Origin: Spongorhabdus nitratireducens
GTDB lineage: Bacteria; Pseudomonadota; Gammaproteobacteria; Pseudomonadales; Endozoicomonadaceae
Direction of reading: 5' to 3'
NCBI GenBank assembly: GCA_947387575.1
Contig: CANDOC010000003.1
Span: 372,001 to 436,000 of the forward strand
Length of the DNA: 64,000 nucleotides
The notes beneath the pieces are model-generated. The model worked only from the letters and a program-made list of their open reading frames with translations. It was not told the origin of the DNA and did no database searches. The translations under genes and the position numbers were made by a program. This document shows positions 1-8,206 of the stretch, in pieces. Within the stretch, counting starts at the first letter, position 1. Every line of letters starts with the position of its first letter.

Positions 1-1
1 T

Positions 2-1471
2 GTTGTTGAAGCTGCTGTCCAGATTCACTGGATAAAACTCTTCTCTAATGACACTACAGCCAAGCTGGCTGTTGTCCATACCACGGATACAGGTTCCGAT
101 CCCGACTGGGGTACTCGACTGACGATTCAAAGCCAGGGACATAACACAGAAGGCCAGTGGGTGCAGCTGGATGCCAATACCTGGTGCTTTGAAGCTTCCG
201 AACTTATTGACGCGGTAACGATCAGTAGCGACGATTCACTGGATTTATCGATGCTGGGACAGGACATTTGTACAGCATCAGATCAAAAAGACACCTATAA
301 CATCCAGCTTGATGCCTGTAAGCCCCGCTCAGTACCGGACAAGCTTCAGCTCTCCGTTGCTGCTGCAACAGCGCCAGCAGCAAAAATGGAATTCCATGAA
401 TATCCGCACTTGAGCCGCATGGCAGACCACTTTAAAGATAGCGTCCGGGCAGAGCCATCTTGCCAATGTTCGTGGATCGTTACCGAAAAAATGAATGGTT
501 CACTGGTTTGCCTGACCACAAATGGTCAAGAAGTACGTCCAGGCTCACATCACCAATTTATGGGAGAAACATCAGGAATCAAGGGAAAATATAAGGAGCT
601 GTTGTACTGTGGCGATGATGAGACAAACGCTAAGGATTACCGACAAAAAATCCGTTCAATATTTGAGCACTTTTGTCAGCCAGGGGAACTGCTGGTCGTA
701 TATGGTGAATTCTTTGGTACAACCACTAAGTTTAAAAGCCCTAGCTACACCAAACAGCCAGATCAATACCGGGTTTTTGATATTGCCGTGGTTCGTCCTT
801 CTGCAGGCGGCATGGAATGCAGGATTGTTGATCACGAAACTTTTCAGGAAATGCGTATCTATGCCCACATGCCGGCTGTCCCCTTGCTGGCTCAATGCAC
901 AATGGGACAAGCACTTGACTATAACCCGGAACTGATTTCCACCCTGTTTTCAGGGAGCGCAAGCCCTCCTGATGAAGACGATAAAGCCGAGGGTGTGATT
1001 GTAAAGCCGGTCAACTCTGTCTATTTCTCCCCAAGCGCCAACGATCATCAGTTGTGGGTTTGTTTCAAAATGAAATATGGTATTCATGCCGAAGCAAGCA
1101 GGCCTAAGGCCGTTCCCGGGCTGGAAGAATTGGAAGAAAAAGTAGTCCTTGACTGCCAGCCTGTGCTGGAACCACTCAAGTCACTCATTAATGAAGGACG
1201 GGCACGTCAGACGTTTAACAAGCAGCACCCCGAAAAATACGAAAAGAAATACCTCACACAGTTAAGAAAATCTGTAATAGAGGATGCAATAGTATCATTT
1301 GAACGTGAGGGAAACCCCGAACTTGTCGCTATATGGCAAGGACTTACTGCAGATGGAGTTCCTTCTGACCGCAAAAAACAAATCGGGGCGATCAGGACGG
1401 TGCTATCTGCCTATGCTAAGGCAGAAATCAAAGATAGTTTCATAAAAGGCCTGTTTGGTGCCTGTCCCTGA
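2..1471 (+). CDS. RNA ligase-like nucleotidyltransferase, 5' end outside window
   Basis: The frame is open from base 2, so the GTG at 161 is probably internal and the true start lies before the window. The middle of the protein carries the covalent nucleotidyltransferase motifs: motif I as EKMNGS (lysine codon at 488-490), a GELLVVYGEFFG segment resembling motif III, EGVIVKP as motif IV, and a K-x-K (FKMK) as motif V near base 1070. This set is typical of ATP-dependent RNA ligases of the Rnl2/RNA-editing-ligase type. About 80-100 residues ahead of motif I, beginning at the window edge, look like a separate beta-rich domain that I do not recognise. The C-terminal ~120 residues are charged and helical-looking. 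It could repair cleaved RNA or be a phage-derived or host-acting enzyme; substrate unknown. Family call fairly sure, role not. Confidence 0.72.
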   Translation, partial: VVEAAVQIHWIKLFSNDTTAKLAVVHTTDTGSDPDWGTRLTIQSQGHNTEGQWVQLDANTWCFEASELIDAVTISSDDSLDLSMLGQDICTASDQKDTYNIQLDACKPRSVPDKLQLSVAAATAPAAKMEFHEYPHLSRMADHFKDSVRAEPSCQCSWIVTEKMNGSLVCLTTNGQEVRPGSHHQFMGETSGIKGKYKELLYCGDDETNAKDYRQKIRSIFEHFCQPGELLVVYGEFFGTTTKFKSPSYTKQPDQYRVFDIAVVRPSAGGMECRIVDHETFQEMRIYAHMPAVPLLAQCTMGQALDYNPELISTLFSGSASPPDEDDKAEGVIVKPVNSVYFSPSANDHQLWVCFKMKYGIHAEASRPKAVPGLEELEEKVVLDCQPVLEPLKSLINEGRARQTFNKQHPEKYEKKYLTQLRKSVIEDAIVSFEREGNPELVAIWQGLTADGVPSDRKKQIGAIRTVLSAYAKAEIKDSFIKGLFGACP

Positions 1472-1509
1472 TCACGTCACAGGCAAAATATTGTTATCTT
1501 TCCAGATAA

Positions 1510-1560
1510 CTCCCGGCTCACAACAACGACAGTACGCAGCACTCTGATATGAGCCGGGAG
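1510..1560. repeat. 11-bp inverted repeat between RNA ligase gene and recN
   Basis: Perfect arms CTCCCGGCTCA (1510-1520) and TGAGCCGGGAG (1550-1560) with a 29-base loop. It sits 39 bases after the RNA ligase stop codon. There is no T-tract, so it is at best a Rho-assisted or processing hairpin. Confidence 0.5.
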
Positions 1561-1592
1561 CCATTAGCTTGATATAAGTTAAAAAACCTCCA

Positions 1593-1636
1593 TTGCAGAA
1601 ATCCTCACTCGGTCGCTATACTGTACAAATAAACAG
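1593..1636 (+). promoter_or_regulatory. recN promoter with overlapping LexA (SOS) box
   Basis: A -35-like TTGCAG (1593-1598) is followed after 18 bases by a -10-like TATACT (1617-1622). Overlapping the -10 is CTGTACAAATAAACAG (1621-1636), which fits the gammaproteobacterial LexA consensus CTGT-N8-ACAG exactly. recN is a classic LexA-repressed gene, so SOS control is expected. Transcription start not determined. Confidence 0.8.
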
Positions 1637-1666
1637 TAAGCAATAAACTGAAAGCAGGATAACTGC

Positions 1667-3355
1667 ATGCTGACGCACCTGTCGATTCGCGACTTTGCCA
1701 TTGTAGACCGGCTGGATCTGGACATTACCCCCGGAATGACTGTAATGACCGGTGAAACCGGGGCCGGTAAGTCTATTATGCTGGATGCTCTGGGGCTCAC
1801 TCTGGGAGACCGGGCCGATTGTCATGCCATTCGAGCTGGTGAGAAGCGGGCGGATATCAGTGCCAGCTTTGACCTGTATAACTGTCCTGATGCCCTGAAA
1901 TGGCTGCAGGAGCATGAGCTCGATAATGGTGACAGCTGTATCCTGCGCCGGGTTATTACCCGCGAAGGTCGCTCCCGTGGCTATATCAATGGCACCCCCT
2001 GCCCGCTCAGTGACCTCAAACAGATTGGTGAACAGCTGATCGATATTCACAGTCAGCACGAACATCAATCCCTGCTTCAGAAAGACACTCATCGCCGCCT
2101 GTTGGATAACTGCGCCAATGCCCGCAAGCAGGCAGAAATCGTCATGAATGCCTGGCGACAGTGGAGTGAATGCCAAAACCGGCTTAAACAGTTTGTTGAA
2201 GACAGCCACCAACAATCAGCCCAGCAGCAACTACTGGGCTATCAGCTACAGGAATTTGAAGCACTGGCACTTGGAGAGAACGAGCTGGAGTCACTTGAAG
2301 TCGAGCAGCGACAGCTGGCCAGTGCCGGAACTGTACTGCATGCCTGTCACCAAACCCTGAACCTCTGCCGGGAAGATGACAGCAGTGCCATTCAGGTATT
2401 ACAGCAGGCTCAGCGCTTGCTTGAAGAATGCGACAATAATCACCCCTCATTCAGCAATGCCCGCGATATGCTGACCACAGCCCTGATTCAGGTAGAAGAA
2501 GCTGCAACCGAGCTTAATCACTTTGCTGACAGCTTTGACGCCGATCCACAACGCCAGATGGAAGTAGAGGCCCGATTATCGGTTATTTATGACCTGGCCC
2601 GTAAGCATCGGGTACAACCTGACGAACTATATCTGTTTCAACAGCAGTTACAGCAGCAACTGAACTCTTTCAGTCAGAACGACGAACTTATCGAACAGAT
2701 GCAGGCTGAGTTAATACGACTGGAGTCTGACTGGAAAAATGTTGCTGAAAAACTGAGCAAAACCCGTAAGCGTGCAGCGCTCAAGCTGGAAAAGGATATT
2801 TCCCGTCATATGCGTGGACTGGGTATGCCAAATGGCCGCTTTGAGATCCACTTGAGCTCGGATGAGATCAGCAAACCATCACCTCACGGCCTTGAACAGG
2901 TTGAGTTTCTGGTGACATCCAACCCGGGCCAGCCTCCTGCTCCGCTTCAAAAGGTAGCTTCCGGTGGTGAACTGTCCCGTATCAGTCTGGCCATACAAGT
3001 GATTGCTGCCCGAACATCCCGGACGCCAACACTGGTCTTTGATGAAGTGGATGTGGGCATCAGTGGTGGCACTGCAGAAGTCGTTGGTCGACTACTGCGA
3101 GATATTGGTGAAACCGGACAGGTACTGTGTGTAACCCATCAACCACAGGTTGCTTCACAAGGGCACCAACATCTGTTTATCAGAAAGAAGCAGACCAAGA
3201 ATTCTACCCGCACAGAAATCAAACCACTGACGTCTGATCAACGTATATCGGAAGTGGCTCGAATGCTGGGAGGTCAGACACTGACAGAGAAAACCCTCAA
3301 CCATGCTCGCGAAATGCTCGAGCTGGCACAGGGGAATATAGCATTAAGCGCCTGA
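1667..3355 (+). CDS. recN: DNA repair protein RecN
   Basis: SMC-like ATPase that acts early in double-strand-break repair and holds broken DNA together for RecA-dependent recombination. The N-terminus starts like other RecN proteins (MLTHLSIRDFAIVD) and contains the Walker A motif GETGAGKS at residues 29-36. A long coiled-coil middle region follows, then the C-terminal ABC signature ASGGELSR and the Walker B segment VFDEVDVGISGG. Length of 562 aa is normal for the family. The ATG at 1667 follows an AGGA ribosome site. A LexA box overlaps the promoter, so it is probably SOS-induced. In many gammaproteobacteria recN is directly beside bamE; here about 8 kb of other genes, including fur, separates them. 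Confidence 0.97.
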   Translation: MLTHLSIRDFAIVDRLDLDITPGMTVMTGETGAGKSIMLDALGLTLGDRADCHAIRAGEKRADISASFDLYNCPDALKWLQEHELDNGDSCILRRVITREGRSRGYINGTPCPLSDLKQIGEQLIDIHSQHEHQSLLQKDTHRRLLDNCANARKQAEIVMNAWRQWSECQNRLKQFVEDSHQQSAQQQLLGYQLQEFEALALGENELESLEVEQRQLASAGTVLHACHQTLNLCREDDSSAIQVLQQAQRLLEECDNNHPSFSNARDMLTTALIQVEEAATELNHFADSFDADPQRQMEVEARLSVIYDLARKHRVQPDELYLFQQQLQQQLNSFSQNDELIEQMQAELIRLESDWKNVAEKLSKTRKRAALKLEKDISRHMRGLGMPNGRFEIHLSSDEISKPSPHGLEQVEFLVTSNPGQPPAPLQKVASGGELSRISLAIQVIAARTSRTPTLVFDEVDVGISGGTAEVVGRLLRDIGETGQVLCVTHQPQVASQGHQHLFIRKKQTKNSTRTEIKPLTSDQRISEVARMLGGQTLTEKTLNHAREMLELAQGNIALSA

Positions 3356-3374
3356 AAGCCCATTTGTTGCTTAT

Positions 3375-3407
3375 AAAAAAACCCCGCGACATGCGGGGTT
3401 TTTTTAT
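3375..3407. terminator. Bidirectional Rho-independent terminator
   Basis: A-tract, stem ACCCCGC/GCGGGGT and T-tract at 3375-3407, between the convergent recN and DUF1329 genes. The A and T tracts on either side let it end transcripts from both sides. Confidence 0.9.
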
Positions 3408-3424
3408 TCAGGTCCGTTCAGGCT

Positions 3425-4786
3425 TTACTTACCCCAGCGACGAATCGCAGCCGGCGTGTAGTCTTTCTTGGATGCAGCCGTATCAAACTCGGTTGTACCT
3501 TTGGTATCGACAACCATACCTTCCAACACGTAACGACCAGACGGCAGGTCATACAGACCCTCACCCGCCAGCCAGTGAACCTGCGCAGGGTTGTACTGAA
3601 CACTGTAGCCCAGACCTACACGCCACAGGTTACCCTGACCGTCATATTGGTCACTGGCAACAACCTGCCAGGTATCCTCATCCATGTACAGGGTACGGGC
3701 AGAGTAAACGTGACGCATACCTTTTTTCAGCTTCGCCTTGACTTCCCACACCCGGTGCAGCTCATAACGTACCTTGTCAGAAACCAGATGCCCCGGTTTT
3801 ATCAGGTCTTCAACCTTGACCGACTTATCCATCAGGGCGTAGTTGTTATATGGAATGTAGATCTCTTTCTTACCCACCAGCTCCCAGTCGTACAGCTTGG
3901 GAGAGCCGTTAAACATATCGTAGTTATCACTGGTCTTCAGGTTCTGGGAGTTGGAACGCGGGTTATCAAAAGCAACCGTCGGCGCACGCTTTACACGACG
4001 AATTGATGGCAGGTATTTCCACGCTTTACGGGATTCAGCATCCTGATCCAGAGTTTCGTGAACCAGCAACACTTCACCGGATAGTCGAGCCGGTCTCAGA
4101 GTTTTAGATTTGTAGTAGAACAGAATATTGCTATCAGGTTTCCATCCCTCGATGTTAGAGGCAAAGTGAGCAACATCCCGATATCCTGTCTGCTGATATG
4201 TGCCGTTTGCCTGAACAGTGAAGTTACTGCTTTCACGGTCAAAGCTGCCACCACGGTAGCGAGTAACGTGGTTCCAGATCACCTCCAGTGCATTATTGGG
4301 AGCAATAAAGGGCACACCTTCAAAGTACTCAGCCGACAAACCATTACCATTGGCTGCCAGCTTCACAGCCCCATGGTTTTTGCTGCTGGCATCATAGATT
4401 TTCTGTGGATAACTGGCTGTACGGTGAGTCGGATATACAGCCATGGTAAAAGTATCCGGATAACGCTTGAACATGGCCTGCTGACCCGGGGTCAGCTTGT
4501 CTTTGTACTGTTCAACATTTTTGGCGGTAATGGTGAACAAAGGCTTTTCACCGACAAATGGGTTTTCCAGACTACCATCCGCTTTCATCGCGCCTTCTGA
4601 AGGCTTGAGGCCACCGGTCCAGGCAGGAATGCTTCCGTCTTTGTTACCCGCAATTTCAGCACCCACAGGTGTCAGCTTTTTGTCATGAGCTGCAGTCGGT
4701 ACAGCGTCAGTTGCAGCCAGCGCATAACCTGTGGTCAGAGCCAGCGCCAGAGTACTGAGCTGAAAGGTTTTCTTGATTGCTTTCAT
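3425..4786 (-). CDS. DUF1329 (LolB-like) envelope protein
   Basis: A 453-aa exported protein of the DUF1329 family. I chose the start at 4786 (MKAIKKTFQLST), because an AGGA site lies 8 bases ahead of it; another ATG six bases earlier is too close to that site. The start is followed by a clear Sec signal peptide ending near YALA. The mature part has the family's many aromatic residues and conserved stretches such as ...RVKRAPTVAFDNPR and ...YTPAAIRRWGK at the C-terminus. DUF1329 proteins have a LolB/lipoprotein-carrier-like fold and are nearly always encoded with DUF1302 proteins, as here (147 bases upstream). The pair is often linked to RND exporters or lipid/sterol metabolism. Exact role unknown; family call is firm. 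Confidence 0.88.
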   Translation of the reverse strand: MKAIKKTFQLSTLALALTTGYALAATDAVPTAAHDKKLTPVGAEIAGNKDGSIPAWTGGLKPSEGAMKADGSLENPFVGEKPLFTITAKNVEQYKDKLTPGQQAMFKRYPDTFTMAVYPTHRTASYPQKIYDASSKNHGAVKLAANGNGLSAEYFEGVPFIAPNNALEVIWNHVTRYRGGSFDRESSNFTVQANGTYQQTGYRDVAHFASNIEGWKPDSNILFYYKSKTLRPARLSGEVLLVHETLDQDAESRKAWKYLPSIRRVKRAPTVAFDNPRSNSQNLKTSDNYDMFNGSPKLYDWELVGKKEIYIPYNNYALMDKSVKVEDLIKPGHLVSDKVRYELHRVWEVKAKLKKGMRHVYSARTLYMDEDTWQVVASDQYDGQGNLWRVGLGYSVQYNPAQVHWLAGEGLYDLPSGRYVLEGMVVDTKGTTEFDTAASKKDYTPAAIRRWGK

Positions 4787-4933
4787 TGTCATTATCCTGT
4801 TCTTATACGAGCCGGAAACCTTATCCCCCCGGATTCCAACTCGCTGACTATCTTTTTTCTGCTTTTCGCTTTTCTGATTTCCCGGCTGACAGGTTTTCCC
4901 TGCCAGCATCAGATATCAGGTTTTGAAAAAGCC

Positions 4934-6682
4934 TTAGAAGGTCGCACTCACGCTAAAGGCTACATTGTCACGGTCGTCCTTCAGGCTGTACTTACCACCA
5001 TCAAAGAAGTTGGTATAAGAAAGGGAAACCTTGTAGGCGTTATACCAGGTTGAAGCCAGACCTAAAGTCACCGCCTTCTGGTCTTCAGAGAAGTTGCTGG
5101 AATAACCATCAACGTCATGACGGAATGCCAGAGACGGAACAACATCGGCACCTGGAATCAGGTTGCCATAGTTGAGAGAGGCACGCAGTCTGTAGCCCCA
5201 GGAGTCACTGGTGATATAGCCATCTTTTTCACAGTACTTGTCCGTCAGGTTCGGATCAGACTGGCAGTTGGCTGTTCCGTTATTGCTACCAAAAGCGGTG
5301 CTGCGACCATACAGTTCATCACCCAAGCTGCTGATATGGGTATAACCCACCTCACCAATCACGTTCAGGGAGCCAGCTCCAAGCACCTGCGGGTAAGTAT
5401 TCATCAAGGTGAACTGAACCTGGGTAACCGGTTTACGGTGATAACCTATCAGTGGTTGTCCGGCATTTGCAGGGTTACCGCCCAGACTAATCCCCCTAAC
5501 CAGCAGGTTATTGGCATTTAACTGAATCGGGGCATTGGGGCGATGTGATACCTCACCGCTTAATGACCAGCCAGACTCCAGACTGGTGTTGAAGCTCAGG
5601 CCATACAAGCGGATATTTTCCACATAGTCAGCAAAGTACTTTGCGGCGTTATCCGGTGTTGAATATCCGGGGCTGGGGGCAGCAGGACCACCAAACATGC
5701 CTGGCAGCTCTTTGCCATAGAAACCGGACGCATTCGGCGTACGGTTATGGTAATTAATAAAATAAGCACCAAACTCTGTCGCATTCAGCCAGTCCGCATA
5801 GTACTTGATTGACGCCCCCCACTGACCACTATCCTTGGGTGAGTTATCGCTCAGGTGAGGACCATACAAATTAAGCTGTTTCTGAGTGCTCTCAGGCAGG
5901 GATGAACTGAGGTAAACAGGTCCACATCCCGGCTGAATAATATCGGTAGGCGCAAAGAAAGTACCGCAGCCATCAAGTACTGTGGCACGCCACTTCAGCT
6001 GATAAAACGCTTCCAGTGTCACAGTATCTGTCAGGCCAAGGCTTGCATATACCATTTCAACCGGCAGCAAGCCTTCCTTGATTTCAACACCCGGGCGGTT
6101 AAATGCTGCAGCATCCAGCGGGTTGATGGCATTGATACCACCGAGAATAAATGTACTTTCACCCCAGCTGACAACCTGCTTGCCAACCCGAACATCCAGC
6201 GGCATCTCACCGATATCGTAGGCACCGGCAACATAGGCATCAAGCAGCTCTACACCCTTGAATTTGGCCAGCTTCGCCCAACCACTGTCGTCAAAATCCT
6301 TGAAACGGCCATTTTTGGTTTCCAGCCAATGGTCATACCAGGCCTTACCACTGATTCGAACTGAGTAGTTTTCATAATCCAGGCTTAGCTCGGAGAAAAC
6401 TTTGTACTGATTGGAGATTACATCGCCTTTCTTGAAATTCTGGCGCATATCATCAGCGGTTACCGAAGGTCCGTTGCCTCCCATTCCCCCATTAGGGGCC
6501 ATGAGGTCTTTGCGGGGATCCTCGGTACTGACACTGATACCGGCACTGACTGTCGTATCCAGACTTCCGGTTACTTCCCCGTCCATCAGGTCAAACTGTA
6601 TCGCCTGGCTGTTCATCGCCGAGATACCAAGGCCGACCGCCAGAGCCAGCTGCGACAGACGGATAGAACGTGATTTTTTCAT
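4934..6682 (-). CDS. DUF1302 outer-membrane beta-barrel-like protein
   Basis: 582-aa protein beginning MKKSRSIRLSQLALAVGLG with a Sec signal peptide ending near SQA. The mature start IQFDLMDGEVTGSLDTT and the conserved VSWGESTFILGG block are typical of DUF1302, a family predicted to form a porin-like barrel. The C-terminus ends in an aromatic residue (SVSATF), the usual outer-membrane sorting signal. It is the upstream gene of a likely two-gene operon with the DUF1329 gene. The pair may move or anchor a hydrophobic substrate across the outer membrane; this is inference from co-occurrence of the families, not shown by the sequence. Confidence 0.88.
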   Translation of the reverse strand: MKKSRSIRLSQLALAVGLGISAMNSQAIQFDLMDGEVTGSLDTTVSAGISVSTEDPRKDLMAPNGGMGGNGPSVTADDMRQNFKKGDVISNQYKVFSELSLDYENYSVRISGKAWYDHWLETKNGRFKDFDDSGWAKLAKFKGVELLDAYVAGAYDIGEMPLDVRVGKQVVSWGESTFILGGINAINPLDAAAFNRPGVEIKEGLLPVEMVYASLGLTDTVTLEAFYQLKWRATVLDGCGTFFAPTDIIQPGCGPVYLSSSLPESTQKQLNLYGPHLSDNSPKDSGQWGASIKYYADWLNATEFGAYFINYHNRTPNASGFYGKELPGMFGGPAAPSPGYSTPDNAAKYFADYVENIRLYGLSFNTSLESGWSLSGEVSHRPNAPIQLNANNLLVRGISLGGNPANAGQPLIGYHRKPVTQVQFTLMNTYPQVLGAGSLNVIGEVGYTHISSLGDELYGRSTAFGSNNGTANCQSDPNLTDKYCEKDGYITSDSWGYRLRASLNYGNLIPGADVVPSLAFRHDVDGYSSNFSEDQKAVTLGLASTWYNAYKVSLSYTNFFDGGKYSLKDDRDNVAFSVSATF

Positions 6683-7272
6683 TATTATGTAATCCCTGCT
6701 GTGCTGAATGCGTTGTCACTTTTATTGTTATTCTGCGTAACGGTCGCGTATTACCTGAATACGCACACAAACTTTCACAGTGCCGAAAGCAGTGACATGT
6801 CACTGTAACAGCGCCATGAACAGCAAAGAGCTCCCCAAAGCCCTTCACTCCAGAGCTGAAACCGGTTCAGCTGCTGATTTACCGCAACACACCGAAATGA
6901 GCTGCAGATAAAACCTTTGGTTTGAGATCAGATTGATAAAGTGCGATCCGGTACTTTTCCGGAGGGTCTGCACCACGAAAACAAACATCCGAAGCGGGAA
7001 GCAGAATGACTGGCGAGCAGGAAGGTCTGAAAGACGCTGATACTGCATGCTTTGTTATTTTTATACTGCTGGTACCGCATAATTTGTTCTTTCTTTTTTC
7101 TTATTTTTGTAATCCAGCCTTCATCAAGCTGTAAAACTGACCAAGCGGACAGTTGTTTGAGATTGAGTATATAGCGCTCAATTACAAGAGTCGACCAAAA
7201 AATACCGCACTAAATTTCATATTTTCTGCTTTGCTGTTCTCCTGAGATACCAACAATATAAAGCTTAAAAAT
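6683..7272. other. 590-bp divergent intergenic region
   Basis: Separates the DUF1302 gene (minus) from the RING-finger gene (plus). I see no convincing gene. It holds a perfect palindrome at 6790-6805, listed separately, and becomes AT-rich toward the plus-strand gene (about 7040-7270), where its promoter should lie. Confidence 0.6.
6790..6805. promoter_or_regulatory. 16-bp perfect palindrome, candidate operator
   Basis: CAGTGACATGTCACTG is its own reverse complement and lies 108 bases ahead of the DUF1302 start codon. Size and position suit a dimeric repressor or activator site for the DUF1302-DUF1329 pair. The regulator is unknown. Confidence 0.4.
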
Positions 7273-8154
7273 ATGGAACAACGCTCAATTTGTTTAACAG
7301 CGTCGAGGGTTTCTCTGCGCTTTCTTCAGCATGGAGTCATCATATGTTTTCTGTTTTCTTTTGCTATCTCAATAACAACAGAAGCAGGAGACTGGTCTCT
7401 CAAAGGGACTCAGACAGAAGCACAACTGACAGCGACTTTAAACGCCTCATTTGATACAGGCAATTTCACATTTCAAGGTGTTGGTACAGAATCAACGGAA
7501 GAATTGGCCAATGATCCGGAGAAAGAAGAATGCCCTATTTGCATTGGCTATCTGAGCTCAACAGAGCGGATCAAAAGCACTCAATGTTGTAAAAAAAACA
7601 TACATTATCAGTGTCTTCAAAGCTGGCGAGTCCACACTCAACAAACAGGGTGGTGCCCTCTATGCCGTAGAAACCCTGGCATTATCAGGCCTTTAAAATG
7701 TCATCACTGTCGCAGTACTTTCAGTTATAAGGAGCAGCTATTCCAGCACTACTACAACAAACATCATTACTGCCGGGAGTGTGGTACCCAATGCAGTGAA
7801 AGAATAGCGCTACTGCTGCACTACTATTTACAACATGGTTTTTTGTATAGCTGCAGCATATGCAATTTCCCCTCTCATACCATCCGGTCACTGTCTGATC
7901 ATGTATTGACAGAACATGGTTATCGATGGGCTCCAAATGATGATTGTCACTGTGTCCCTCCCTACGTCATTCCAGCGAGGCAGCTTAAACTGGCAGAGAT
8001 AGACCATCATTATTGCAAAACCTGTGGCAAAACCTGCCATGGCCCTGATGAATTCGAAATTCACCTGAAGGAACACAAACTCTATCTTTGTCTTCACTGT
8101 ATGACCCAATATGCAGAGAGAGCCTTGCTGGAAGAGCACATATACAGCCAGTAA
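7273..8154 (+). CDS. Secreted RING-like and C2H2 zinc-finger protein
   Basis: 293 aa with no ordinary bacterial counterpart that I recognise. An N-terminal hydrophobic segment (about 20-36) looks like a signal peptide or anchor. Residues 87-131 form a RING-type ligand set: C87-x2-C90, C105/C106, H111-x2-C114 and C128-x2-C131, with the CLQSW and CPLC features of E3 ubiquitin ligases. Behind it come C2H2 fingers at C143/C146/H159/H164, C167/C170/H183/H188, C194/C197/H210/H215 and C248/C251/H264/H268, plus a fifth (C273/C276/H289) that lacks its last histidine because the protein ends. RING and tandem C2H2 fingers are eukaryotic hallmarks, so this may be an effector acting in a host cell. Base composition is AT-richer than its neighbours, suggesting transfer. 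Activity is unproven. Confidence 0.82.
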   Translation: MEQRSICLTASRVSLRFLQHGVIICFLFSFAISITTEAGDWSLKGTQTEAQLTATLNASFDTGNFTFQGVGTESTEELANDPEKEECPICIGYLSSTERIKSTQCCKKNIHYQCLQSWRVHTQQTGWCPLCRRNPGIIRPLKCHHCRSTFSYKEQLFQHYYNKHHYCRECGTQCSERIALLLHYYLQHGFLYSCSICNFPSHTIRSLSDHVLTEHGYRWAPNDDCHCVPPYVIPARQLKLAEIDHHYCKTCGKTCHGPDEFEIHLKEHKLYLCLHCMTQYAERALLEEHIYSQ

Positions 8155-8179
8155 AAAAGGCCGCAGCGCGGCCTTTCAA
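8153..8179 (+). terminator. Rho-independent terminator after RING-finger gene
   Basis: Stem AAAGGCCGC/GCGGCCTTT with a short loop right behind the stop codon. It has an A-tract on one side and only a short T-run, and could also serve the convergent aldehyde dehydrogenase gene. Confidence 0.75.
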
Positions 8180-8206
8180 GCAGATAATACGTTTACCCTT
8201 AAGAAA

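Noticed and set aside
1510..1560. Rho-independent terminator behind the RNA ligase gene
   Set aside because: The arms are perfect, but the loop is 29 bases and no T-tract follows; recorded only as an inverted repeat.
1616..2215. Minus-strand open frame of 199 codons inside recN
   Set aside because: Shadow of recN, which is fully conserved in the plus frame.
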